Shown: piece after piece, positions 1 through 5,405 of the stretch
Layout: each line of letters opens with the position of its first letter
Position numbering within the stretch: position 1 is the first letter of the stretch
From: Propionibacteriaceae bacterium
GTDB taxonomy: Bacteria; Actinomycetota; Actinomycetes; Propionibacteriales; Propionibacteriaceae
Length of the DNA stretch: 11,966 bases
Reading direction: 5' to 3'
Assembly (NCBI GenBank): GCA_031262845.1
Contig: JAISGZ010000172.1
Location: forward strand, 1 to 11,966
Translations under genes and position numbers: made by a program
Notes under the pieces: generated by a model
Told to the model about the DNA's origin: nothing
Seen by the model: only the letters and a program-made list of their open reading frames with translations
The model's database searches: none

Positions 1-45
1 TCAGCCTTGAGAGGGCCGCGTGCTAGGCCGCTACACAACGGGGCC
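1..45 (-). tRNA. tRNA-Glu(CTC), 5' part, truncated by the window edge
   Basis: On the minus strand from 45 the sequence folds as the 5' half of a tRNA. The acceptor 5' strand is GGCCCCG (45-39), followed by TT, a D-stem GTGT/GCAC enclosing a loop with GG, then an anticodon stem CGGCC/GGCTG around the 7-nt loop CTCTCAA. The anticodon is therefore CTC, for glutamate. The variable region, T-arm and 3' acceptor strand lie beyond the left edge. It sits 37 nt downstream of tRNA-Gln in the same orientation, so the two are probably co-transcribed. The identity rests on the anticodon and on resemblance to bacterial tRNA-Glu; the 3' half cannot be checked. Confidence 0.85.
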
Positions 46-66
46 ATATTTGGTTGTTTTTGCTGG

Positions 67-82
67 CGATTCTTTCGAATCG
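67..82 (-). other. GAAA-tetraloop hairpin directly 3' of tRNA-Gln
   Basis: The minus strand reads CGATTC-GAAA-GAATCG: a perfect 6-bp stem closed by a GNRA-type tetraloop, beginning at the base after the tRNA-Gln discriminator. No U-tract follows, so a simple Rho-independent terminator is unlikely, and tRNA-Glu continues downstream. It may be a structural element of the Gln/Glu precursor, for example one that affects 3' processing. That role is inference. Confidence 0.5.
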
Positions 83-154
83 TTGGGGTACCAGGACTCG
101 AACCTGGACTGACGGAACCAGAATCCGTAGGGCTGCCAATTACCCCATACCCCA
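83..154 (-). tRNA. tRNA-Gln(CTG)
   Basis: The minus strand folds as a complete 72-nt tRNA. The acceptor stem is TGGGGTA/TACCCCA (154-148 with 90-84), giving the U1-A72 pair seen in bacterial tRNA-Gln, with discriminator A at 83. The D-stem is GGGT/GCCC, the anticodon stem ACGGA/TCCGT encloses loop TTCTGGT (anticodon CTG), and the T-stem CCAGG/CCTGG encloses TTCGAGT. The 3' CCA is not encoded: the bases after the discriminator are CG, so a CCA-adding enzyme is needed. A candidate promoter lies just upstream (173-202), and tRNA-Glu(CTC) follows 37 nt downstream. Confidence 0.97.
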
Positions 155-172
155 AAGTAACGCCGAGGAGAG

Positions 173-202
173 ACTTTAGCTCAGAGTCCGACTCGGACTC
201 AA
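173..202 (-). promoter_or_regulatory. Candidate promoter for the tRNA-Gln/tRNA-Glu unit
   Basis: On the minus strand a -35 TTGAGT (202-197) and a -10 TAAAGT (178-173, fitting TANNNT) are separated by 18 nt. The start of transcription would fall near 165-167, about 11-13 nt before the 5' end of tRNA-Gln. The -35 matches TTGACA at 4 of 6 positions and the -10 matches TATAAT at 4 of 6. Orientation and distance suit a tRNA promoter. It has not been tested. Confidence 0.45.
184..200. repeat. 17-nt palindrome inside the tRNA promoter
   Basis: GAGTCCGA-C-TCGGACTC is a perfect inverted repeat with 8-bp arms around a single central base. It overlaps the proposed -35 box and fills most of the -35/-10 spacer. 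As DNA it has the size and symmetry of a dimeric repressor or activator site; as RNA it could form a 7-bp hairpin with a 3-nt loop at the end of a CPBP-gene transcript. No U-tract follows on the minus strand, which makes the terminator reading weaker. Confidence 0.45.
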
Positions 203-203
203 A

Positions 204-371
204 TCAGTGCCCATAACGGCTTCGCCCTCGGCACCCTCAGGTGGGAAATCCGCTGAGGGTCGGGGGGTTCAGTGACCATCACGGTGGCTTTCGCGGCACC
301 CTCAGGTGGGAAATGTGTTGGGGCGTGTGTTTGAGTGACCATTAACCATTAAGGAGTCTTCCTCGGCACCC
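204..371. repeat. Imperfect tandem repeats, three copies at 63-65 bp period
   Basis: Copies begin at about 204, 269 and 332, each opening with T(C/G)AGTG(C/A)CCAT. The first two share an identical 21-nt core at 229-249 and 294-314, which contains CGGCACCC followed by TCAGGTGGG. The third copy has a small duplication of ACCATTA (339-351), keeps CGGCACCC at 364-371, and then becomes the 3' end of the CPBP gene. Copy one also holds an inverted repeat ACCCTCAG/CTGAGGGT (233-240 with 253-260). Apart from these repeats and the tRNA promoter, nothing else is evident in the noncoding stretch 155-348. Confidence 0.7.
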
Positions 372-1311
372 GCATGGCTACCGCCAGCGCCCCGGCGGCG
401 ACGGCGACGACGGCGAAACGGCTGATCTCTAGGAGGGCTGACAGTCCTGACACCTCCGTGGTGGTGCGGGCAGCCACCAGGTGACCGGTCAGCAAAGCTA
501 GGACGTAGGCGACGACGTTGTTCATGATGTGGGCGGCGATCCCGGCTTCGAGACCACCGGTCCGCCAGACCAAGGCGCCGGCCAGGAGGCCGAAGGCGAA
601 ACGGCTAGCGAACAGCCACGGGTTCTGGGTGCCGTGCAAAATGGCGAACAACAAGGCTGAACCGACGATCGGGAACCACGGCCGAGGCGAGAGCAAACCC
701 AAGGCCTGGATCAAATAGCCCCGGAACAGGACCTCCTCCCCCAAGGCCTGGATCGGGGTCGACACGACAATGGCAAACAAATACCAACCCCAGCCTGACG
801 GCACCTGCCAGCCTTGGGCGTATTGCTCGCTGGCGCCAAACATGACGACGGCGACGAGACCGAAAACCACCGTCGCGATGAGCAGACAGACGATGCCATA
901 ACGCCAGCGCACACCGGGCATGACCGACCACAGCCAAGCCAGCTGTCGCCGATGATGGAAGCGGTAGATCGCCCAGATCACGACCACCAAGGCCCCGAGC
1001 CCGATGTGAGAGGCCCAAATCCCCCACGGTGACGCGAAATCGCCGACCGCGGTCTGATAAAACTCGTCGAAGCTCTGGCCGCGACCCTCGATCAGCCAGC
1101 CCAGGGCCGCCACCAGCCGCGTGCCGCCGGTATAGATCAGCAGATAGGCCATCAGCGCCAGCGCTGTCCAGGTGATGCCCTGGCCGGCCGACCAGCGGGG
1201 ATCGACGCCCCCACCCGGCTGGGTCAGCGTCTGGTCGTAGGTCAAACCGGCGGCCGGCTGCGACCACGACCGGGTCGAACCGCCCGACCGACCAGACGAC
1301 GACACGGTCAC
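349..1311 (-). CDS. CPBP-family intramembrane glutamic protease (CAAX protease-like)
   Basis: A 320-residue predicted polytopic membrane protein of the CPBP/Abi family (relatives of Rce1). The hallmark motifs are present: EEVLFRG at residues 192-198 (paired glutamates plus arginine), FAILHG with H226, and HIMNN with H261 and N265. These form the predicted glutamate/histidine active site within the membrane. Hydrophobic segments lie near residues 46-66, 100-118, 138-160, 175-190, 212-230, 237-280 and 293-313. The first 45 residues are polar, Ser/Gly/Pro-rich and probably disordered. The GTG start (1311-1309) overlaps the TGA of the upstream FAH-fold gene by 4 bases (GTGA), so translational coupling is likely. 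The last seven codons lie in a repeat copy that recurs downstream. The substrate is unknown; family members have been linked to membrane protein or bacteriocin-immunity functions. Confidence 0.88.
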   Translation of the reverse strand: MTVSSSGRSGGSTRSWSQPAAGLTYDQTLTQPGGGVDPRWSAGQGITWTALALMAYLLIYTGGTRLVAALGWLIEGRGQSFDEFYQTAVGDFASPWGIWASHIGLGALVVVIWAIYRFHHRRQLAWLWSVMPGVRWRYGIVCLLIATVVFGLVAVVMFGASEQYAQGWQVPSGWGWYLFAIVVSTPIQALGEEVLFRGYLIQALGLLSPRPWFPIVGSALLFAILHGTQNPWLFASRFAFGLLAGALVWRTGGLEAGIAAHIMNNVVAYVLALLTGHLVAARTTTEVSGLSALLEISRFAVVAVAAGALAVAMRVPRKTP

Positions 1312-2147
1312 GCGACCGACTCCGCCACCAGCGGGTTGCGCAGCTGACCGATTTCTTCGATCTCAGTCGTCACCGCCTGACCGGGCCGGATCGGCAATTC
1401 CTGACCGGGACCAGCCAACAAGACGACATCACCCGGCAACAAGGTCATGATCTGGGACAAATACGCCACCTGCTGCGCGATCGACCAAGCCATCAGACGG
1501 CTCGACGACCGGCTCCCAGCCTCATCACCAACCGACGTCGACAGAGCCAGCGTGCCAGCTTCCTCCAGACTCAAGTGGGTGATGATCCAGGGCCCGAGCG
1601 GCGTAAAACTATCGAAGCCAAGGGCCTGTCCCCAGGGCTGATCAGGCATCCGCAGATCCCGCGCCACGACGTCGTGCGCCACCGTGTAACCAAAGATCAC
1701 CTCCGGCACCCGTTCCACCGGTAGCTGGCGGCAAATCCGGGCGATGACGACGGCCAACCGGCCCGTCACCGCCGGGTCGTGGCTCAGCGTCGGCAGAATG
1801 ACCGGCTCGTCGGGGCCGATGATCGACGTATTGGGTTTGAGGAAGACCGCCGTCTGGGCGTCGAGTGCTACCTCTGAACCCTCGCCTGAACCCACCGGAC
1901 GACCTTCACCCACTCGGACAGCCGTCACCTGGGGCCCGGCCAGGCCGACGATCTTGGACCGGGGAATGGTTGGGGTCAGCAAACGGACTTCGGCCAACGG
2001 GTGCCGGGCACCCGTCAAGTTAACTGGTCCAGCCATCGGGTCGCCCGTCAGATCCGCCACCTGGTCGATATCCGAACCAGCGTCAACCGCCAGTTCAACC
2101 GTGCCGAAATGAATCTGATCGCCGACCGCGTAACGTGCGATTCTCAC
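1308..2147 (-). CDS. Fumarylacetoacetate hydrolase-fold protein with degenerate active site
   Basis: A protein of 279 residues from the GTG at 2147, which reads MRIARYAVGD, the usual opening of actinobacterial FAH-family proteins. The frame stays open to an ATG at 2270, but that 41-residue extension looks like noncoding sequence. Family landmarks are clear: FLKPNTSIIGP (102-112), FGYTVAHDVVARDLR (152-166), GFDSFTPLGPWI (177-188), and PGDVV, IRPGQ and LRNPLV near the C-terminus. However, the metal-binding Glu-x-Glu expected before LAVVIAR is Thr-Gly-Arg (128-130), the lysine before GFD is Leu176, the NYxxHxxE loop is absent after KIVGLAG, and the TGTP loop reads LLAGPGQ. Only D159 of the usual metal ligands remains. 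The protein is probably not a normal hydrolase or decarboxylase. It lies 3' of cimA beyond a terminator and overlaps the CPBP gene by 4 bases. Confidence 0.85.
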   Translation of the reverse strand: MRIARYAVGDQIHFGTVELAVDAGSDIDQVADLTGDPMAGPVNLTGARHPLAEVRLLTPTIPRSKIVGLAGPQVTAVRVGEGRPVGSGEGSEVALDAQTAVFLKPNTSIIGPDEPVILPTLSHDPAVTGRLAVVIARICRQLPVERVPEVIFGYTVAHDVVARDLRMPDQPWGQALGFDSFTPLGPWIITHLSLEEAGTLALSTSVGDEAGSRSSSRLMAWSIAQQVAYLSQIMTLLPGDVVLLAGPGQELPIRPGQAVTTEIEEIGQLRNPLVAESVA

Positions 2148-2154
2148 GCCCGCG

Positions 2155-2160
2155 AGCCTA
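2155..2160 (-). promoter_or_regulatory. Candidate -10 box for a leaderless FAH-fold mRNA
   Basis: The minus strand reads TAGGCT (a TANNNT box), then 7 nt, then the GTG start at 2147. No Shine-Dalgarno sequence precedes that GTG. The spacing would place transcription initiation at or next to the start codon. No good -35 box is visible. The same arrangement is seen at ilvE and glmS. Confidence 0.35.
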
Positions 2161-2322
2161 TAGCCCGAAACGCCCCGGCGTGGTTTTCGTCCGCTTGAGG
2201 TTCGGTTTCGCCAACGGTGAGGGTGCAATTTACCCGCTCCCCGGAGGTCGATGTGGCCAGTAGCGTTCAACCCGACCGGTCGCGGTCCATGCCGGTGCCG
2301 TTGGCCAAACGAATCCCCACCT

Positions 2323-2377
2323 GGCGCAAAAACGCCGAACGGGCGTGATCAGAACCAGACCAGTTCGATCACGCCCG
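2323..2377 (-). terminator. Hairpin terminator after cimA
   Basis: An 11-bp perfect stem CGGGCGTGATC/GATCACGCCCG (2340-2350 with 2367-2377) is capped by a second 4-bp stem GAAC/GTTC around a 7-nt loop. On the minus strand it is followed within about 8 nt by TTTTT (2332-2328), itself inside a small GGCG/CGCC hairpin. It lies 73 nt beyond the cimA stop codon and before the FAH-fold gene, so it fits a terminator for cimA. The rest of the intergenic stretch 2161-2450 shows nothing else I recognise. Confidence 0.65.
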
Positions 2378-2450
2378 CGCTGTGGCTCGTGCTATCTGTC
2401 CCCGCAACCGGTGAGGACCGAGAAACTGGGGCCAAGCAAGGACGTGAGTC

Positions 2451-4022
2451 CTACGCTCCGGCGATGACCAAACCGTAGGTGATCGAGTCGACCAGAGCTT
2501 CCCAGCTGGCTTCGATGATGTTTCCGCCGACGCCGACCGTGGTCCAGGTCCGGCCCTGATAGATGGTGTCGATGAGGACTCGGGTGATGGCGTCGGTGCC
2601 GTGACTGGCGTGCAGCAAGCGGACCCGGTAATCCGACAGCTCGAACTCCGCGACCTGGGGATAGCGCGTTGTCAGAGCCTGACGGAGAGCCCGGTCGAGA
2701 GCGTTGACGGGACCATTGCCCTCCCCCACGTAGGCCGTCGGCGGCTCGTCGCCGAACCGCACTCTGAGCGTCGCCTGCGACAAATCATCTTGTCCGGTGT
2801 GGTAGATCCGCCAATTGACGACATCGAAGAAGTTCGGCTTCTGGCCCATCTCGTCCCGCAACAGCAGGTCGAACGAAGCGTCGGCCGCCTCATAGGAATA
2901 GCCCTCGGCTTCCCGGGCCTTGACCCGATCAGCCACCCGAGACGCCATGGCGCCGTCGGCCAGATCGTGGCCCAATTGCTCGGCCTTGATCTGGATATTG
3001 GCCCGGCCCGCCATATCGGAGATCAACATCCGCATGTCGTTGCCGACCAGCGCCGGATCGATGTGCTGATACAAATCGGCGTTGACCTTGATCGCCGAAG
3101 CGTGCAACCCAGCCTTGTGGGCAAAGCTCGACTGACCGACGTAGGGCTGACGCTGGAACGGCTTCTGATTAGCGATTTCAGCCGTGGCGTGAGACACCCG
3201 GGTCAACTCTGGCAGTTTCCCCGGCGGCAACACCGACCAATGGAATTTGATCTCCAAGTTGGCGACGATAGTCGTCAGATCGGCGTTGCCGGTGCGCTCG
3301 CCATAACCATTGATCGTGCCCTGGACGTGGCTGGCACCGGCCTCGATAGCGGCGATCGAATTCGCCACCGCGCAGCCGGTGTCGTTGTGGCAGTGGACGC
3401 CGAGTCGGGGCGCGGCCGATTTCACCTGACCGACGATGTGGGCGACCTGACTCGGCAACATGCCACCGTTGGTGTCACACAGGACGATGACTTCGGCGCC
3501 GGCGGCGGCCGCCGTCCGGACCACGGTGGTGGCGTAGTCGGGGTTTTCCAGGTAGCCGTTGAAGAAATGCTCGCAGTCGACGAAGACCCTCTTGCCCTGG
3601 GCCCGCAGATAGGTCACGGTGTCGGTGATCATCTCGAGGTTTTCCTCGAGTGAGGTTTTCAGGGCCTCGACGACGTGGCGGTCGTGGGATTTGGCGACGA
3701 TGCAGACGACCTCGGTGCCGGCCTCGACCAGTGCCTGGGTCAAACTGTCGGTGGCCGCAGTCAGGCCAACCCGGCGGGTGGCGCCGAAGGCCACGAGCTT
3801 GGCTTGGTGAAGCTGGAGCTGTTCCTGGGCGGCCGCGAAGAAGGCCGTGTCGTTGGGGTTGGCGCCCGGCCAGCCACCTTCGATGAAGCCAACGCCCAAT
3901 TCGTCGAGCAGCCCAGCCAGCCGCAGCTTGTCGGCCACGGTCAGGCTGATGCCCTCCTGCTGGGCGCCGTCACGCAAGGTGACGTCGTAAACGTGAAAAT
4001 TGTCCGGTTGAGTGGGAAACAT
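2451..4022 (-). CDS. cimA: (R)-citramalate synthase
   Basis: A protein of 523 residues, the usual length for citramalate synthase (shorter for homocitrate synthase). It condenses pyruvate with acetyl-CoA to (R)-citramalate, the first step of the threonine-independent route to 2-oxobutyrate and isoleucine. The TIM-barrel HMGL-like domain (about 8-285) carries DVTLRDGAQQEG (13-24, catalytic R17 and metal-ligand D18), GWPGANPND (50-58), HCHND (210-214, metal histidines) and GTINGYGERTGNADL (235-249). HKAGLHASA (302-310) follows. The C-terminal third (about 395-520) matches the LeuA-type dimerisation/allosteric domain, so isoleucine feedback inhibition is likely. The ATG is preceded by a strong ribosome binding site GGAGGA (4033-4028). 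Upstream neighbour ilvE acts in the same pathway. The GGWPGANPND signature favours CimA over LeuA. Confidence 0.95.
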   Translation of the reverse strand: MFPTQPDNFHVYDVTLRDGAQQEGISLTVADKLRLAGLLDELGVGFIEGGWPGANPNDTAFFAAAQEQLQLHQAKLVAFGATRRVGLTAATDSLTQALVEAGTEVVCIVAKSHDRHVVEALKTSLEENLEMITDTVTYLRAQGKRVFVDCEHFFNGYLENPDYATTVVRTAAAAGAEVIVLCDTNGGMLPSQVAHIVGQVKSAAPRLGVHCHNDTGCAVANSIAAIEAGASHVQGTINGYGERTGNADLTTIVANLEIKFHWSVLPPGKLPELTRVSHATAEIANQKPFQRQPYVGQSSFAHKAGLHASAIKVNADLYQHIDPALVGNDMRMLISDMAGRANIQIKAEQLGHDLADGAMASRVADRVKAREAEGYSYEAADASFDLLLRDEMGQKPNFFDVVNWRIYHTGQDDLSQATLRVRFGDEPPTAYVGEGNGPVNALDRALRQALTTRYPQVAEFELSDYRVRLLHASHGTDAITRVLIDTIYQGRTWTTVGVGGNIIEASWEALVDSITYGLVIAGA

Positions 4023-4055
4023 CTCGGTCCTCCGGTAAACGTGTCAGCGAATAAA

Positions 4056-4061
4056 AATCTA
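4056..4061 (-). promoter_or_regulatory. Weak candidate -10 box for cimA
   Basis: TAGATT on the minus strand (TANNNT) lies 33 nt before the cimA ATG, in an AT-rich patch unusual for this window. CTGACC, a poor -35 match, sits 15 nt upstream. The position leaves room for the GGAGGA ribosome binding site in a short leader. This is a plausible but weak promoter call. Confidence 0.25.
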
Positions 4062-4111
4062 GTGAGTTGATTCAAAGGTCAGTTGGGACGAGTTGGCGAA
4101 GTCACGCCCGC

Positions 4112-4132
4112 GCGAGGGACTTCCACCCTCGC
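4112..4132 (-). terminator. Hairpin between ilvE and cimA
   Basis: GCGAGGG/CCCTCGC (4112-4118 with 4126-4132) forms a perfect 7-bp stem with a 7-nt loop, about 90 nt after the ilvE stop and upstream of the cimA leader. No U-tract follows. It may be a U-less terminator, common in actinobacteria, or a leader structure if ilvE and cimA are read through. The rest of the 4023-4218 gap shows only the cimA ribosome binding site and a weak -10. Confidence 0.35.
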
Positions 4133-4218
4133 CACGCCGCCACCGCGACGCTCTTCCGGACGTATCGCCCAGTTGGAGGCCGATCGCGAACGGGGTCACA
4201 CCGCTGAGCGTCGACCTC

Positions 4219-5316
4219 CTAGATAATTCGGCGCATCCAGCCGAAATCATCGGCCGCCCGGCCCCATTGGATATCGACCAAACGTTGACGCAAAGCCTTC
4301 GTGGCCGGCCCAAAAGCCTGGGGCACGACCGCTTCCGCCTCGGCCCCTTCACGCTCGAAACGGAAAGCCCGGATCGGCGTGATGACAGCGGCGGTGCCGC
4401 AGGCCAGCGCTTCGGTGATCGTGCCGGCTTCCAGCCGAGTCAGAACCTCATCCAAGGCCACCGGCCGTTCGACCGGCCGCAGATCAAACTGCGGCGCCAA
4501 CTGGAGGATCGAATCCCGCGTCACACCTTCGAGGATCGTGCCCGAGGTCGGTGGCGTCAGCAACTCGCCGTCGTCGGTCACGAAGAACAGATTCATCCCA
4601 CCGAGTTCTTCGACCCAGTGGTGCGTGGCGGCGTCAGTGAACAACACCTGTTCACAGTTGTGGGCTTCGGCTTCTTTGGCCGCCAACAAACTTGAGGCGT
4701 AGTTGCCGCCACATTTGGCCGCCCCCGTGCCACCGGAACCGGCCCGGGAATAGGTTGTCGTGACCCAGATATCAACCGGGTTCAAGCCGCTGGCGAAATA
4801 GGCGCCCGAGGGCGAAGCGATGACCGCGAAGGTCACCCGCCGGGCCGAATGGACCCCGAGCACGCCCTCCGAAGCGAAAGTGAACGGCCGGATATAGAGG
4901 CTCTGTTCTTCGGCGCCCGGCACCCAGGCGGCATCGGCCCGGACCAAGGCTTCGACGGCGGCCAAAAAATCGGTTTCACTGATCGGCGGCAAATCCAGCC
5001 GGTACGACGACCGCTGGAAACGCCGGGCGTTCATCTCCGGGCGGAACAACCAGATCGAATCGTCGGCGTGACGATAGGCCTTGAGCCCCTCGAAGACCTC
5101 TTGCCCATAGTGCAAGACAGTCACGGCCGGGTCGAGCGGGAACGGCGCATAGGCCGTCAGCTGGTCGTCCTGCCAGTCCTGGCCGGCCTGCCAGTGGGCC
5201 ACCGCCATATGGTCAGTGAAGTGAATCCCAAAACCAGGGTCGGCGCCGAGCCGTCGCGCAATCTCGGCCGGCGACGTGGTCGGCGTGCCAGGGACAAGTG
5301 CGAACGACAGTGACAT
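4219..5316 (-). CDS. ilvE: Branched-chain-amino-acid aminotransferase
   Basis: A protein of 365 residues matching the longer actinobacterial class IV (fold-type IV) aminotransferases. It interconverts leucine, isoleucine and valine with their 2-oxo acids, using PLP and glutamate/2-oxoglutarate. Visible motifs are YGQEVFEGLKAYR (70-82), YIRPF (141-145), the PLP-lysine region GTGAAKCGGNYASSL with K201, VEELGGMN (235-242) and ACGTAAVITPI (305-315). The ATG at 5316 opens MSLSFALVPG and is preceded at the right distance by a TAACCT box but by no close Shine-Dalgarno site, suggesting a leaderless transcript. cimA follows after 196 nt. The length and motifs argue against D-amino-acid aminotransferase or aminodeoxychorismate lyase. 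Confidence 0.95.
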   Translation of the reverse strand: MSLSFALVPGTPTTSPAEIARRLGADPGFGIHFTDHMAVAHWQAGQDWQDDQLTAYAPFPLDPAVTVLHYGQEVFEGLKAYRHADDSIWLFRPEMNARRFQRSSYRLDLPPISETDFLAAVEALVRADAAWVPGAEEQSLYIRPFTFASEGVLGVHSARRVTFAVIASPSGAYFASGLNPVDIWVTTTYSRAGSGGTGAAKCGGNYASSLLAAKEAEAHNCEQVLFTDAATHHWVEELGGMNLFFVTDDGELLTPPTSGTILEGVTRDSILQLAPQFDLRPVERPVALDEVLTRLEAGTITEALACGTAAVITPIRAFRFEREGAEAEAVVPQAFGPATKALRQRLVDIQWGRAADDFGWMRRII

Positions 5317-5323
5317 AGTGGGA

Positions 5324-5329
5324 AGGTTA
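5324..5329 (-). promoter_or_regulatory. Candidate -10 box for a leaderless ilvE mRNA
   Basis: TAACCT (TANNNT) on the minus strand is followed by 7 nt and then the ilvE ATG. The only purine-rich stretch, GAGG, lies about 14 nt from the ATG, too far for a normal ribosome binding site. The preceding nnr hairpin at 5382-5403 leaves room for an independent promoter here. Confidence 0.4.
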
Positions 5330-5381
5330 CCTCATCGGCTGGACCAGATCGTGTCTTGACCACGATGGTGACCACGCCAGT

Positions 5382-5403
5382 TGGTCGGCGCCGGGGCCGA
5401 CCA
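5382..5403 (-). terminator. GC-rich hairpin just after the nnr stop codon
   Basis: TGGTCGGC/GCCGACCA (5382-5389 with 5396-5403) is a perfect 8-bp stem with a 6-nt loop, starting 2 nt beyond the nnr TGA. No U-tract follows. A second, bulged stem, ACCA-TCGTG with CACGATGGT, lies at 5343-5369. The pair probably ends nnr transcription before the ilvE promoter, as U-less terminators do in actinobacteria. Confidence 0.45.
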
Positions 5404-5405
5404 GG

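Noticed and set aside
83..154. tRNA-Gln as an attachment site for an integrative element
   Set aside because: No integrase, no duplicated tRNA 3' end and no foreign-looking genes are visible in the window.
7..216. Plus-strand ORF of 69 codons across the tRNA region
   Set aside because: It reads antisense through both tRNA genes and the palindrome, with no coding signal.
204..371. CRISPR array
   Set aside because: Only three diverged copies with changing internal sequence, a 63-65 bp period and no cas genes. One copy runs into a coding region.
2148..2270. N-terminal extension of the FAH-fold protein to the ATG at 2270
   Set aside because: The 41 extra residues are Arg/Gly-rich and unlike the family, whose usual start MRIARY matches the GTG at 2147.
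2601..3653. Long plus-strand ORF (350 codons) opposite cimA
   Set aside because: It lies wholly antisense to cimA, which has complete family motifs. The translation has no recognisable domain and is the usual antisense shadow of GC-rich coding DNA.
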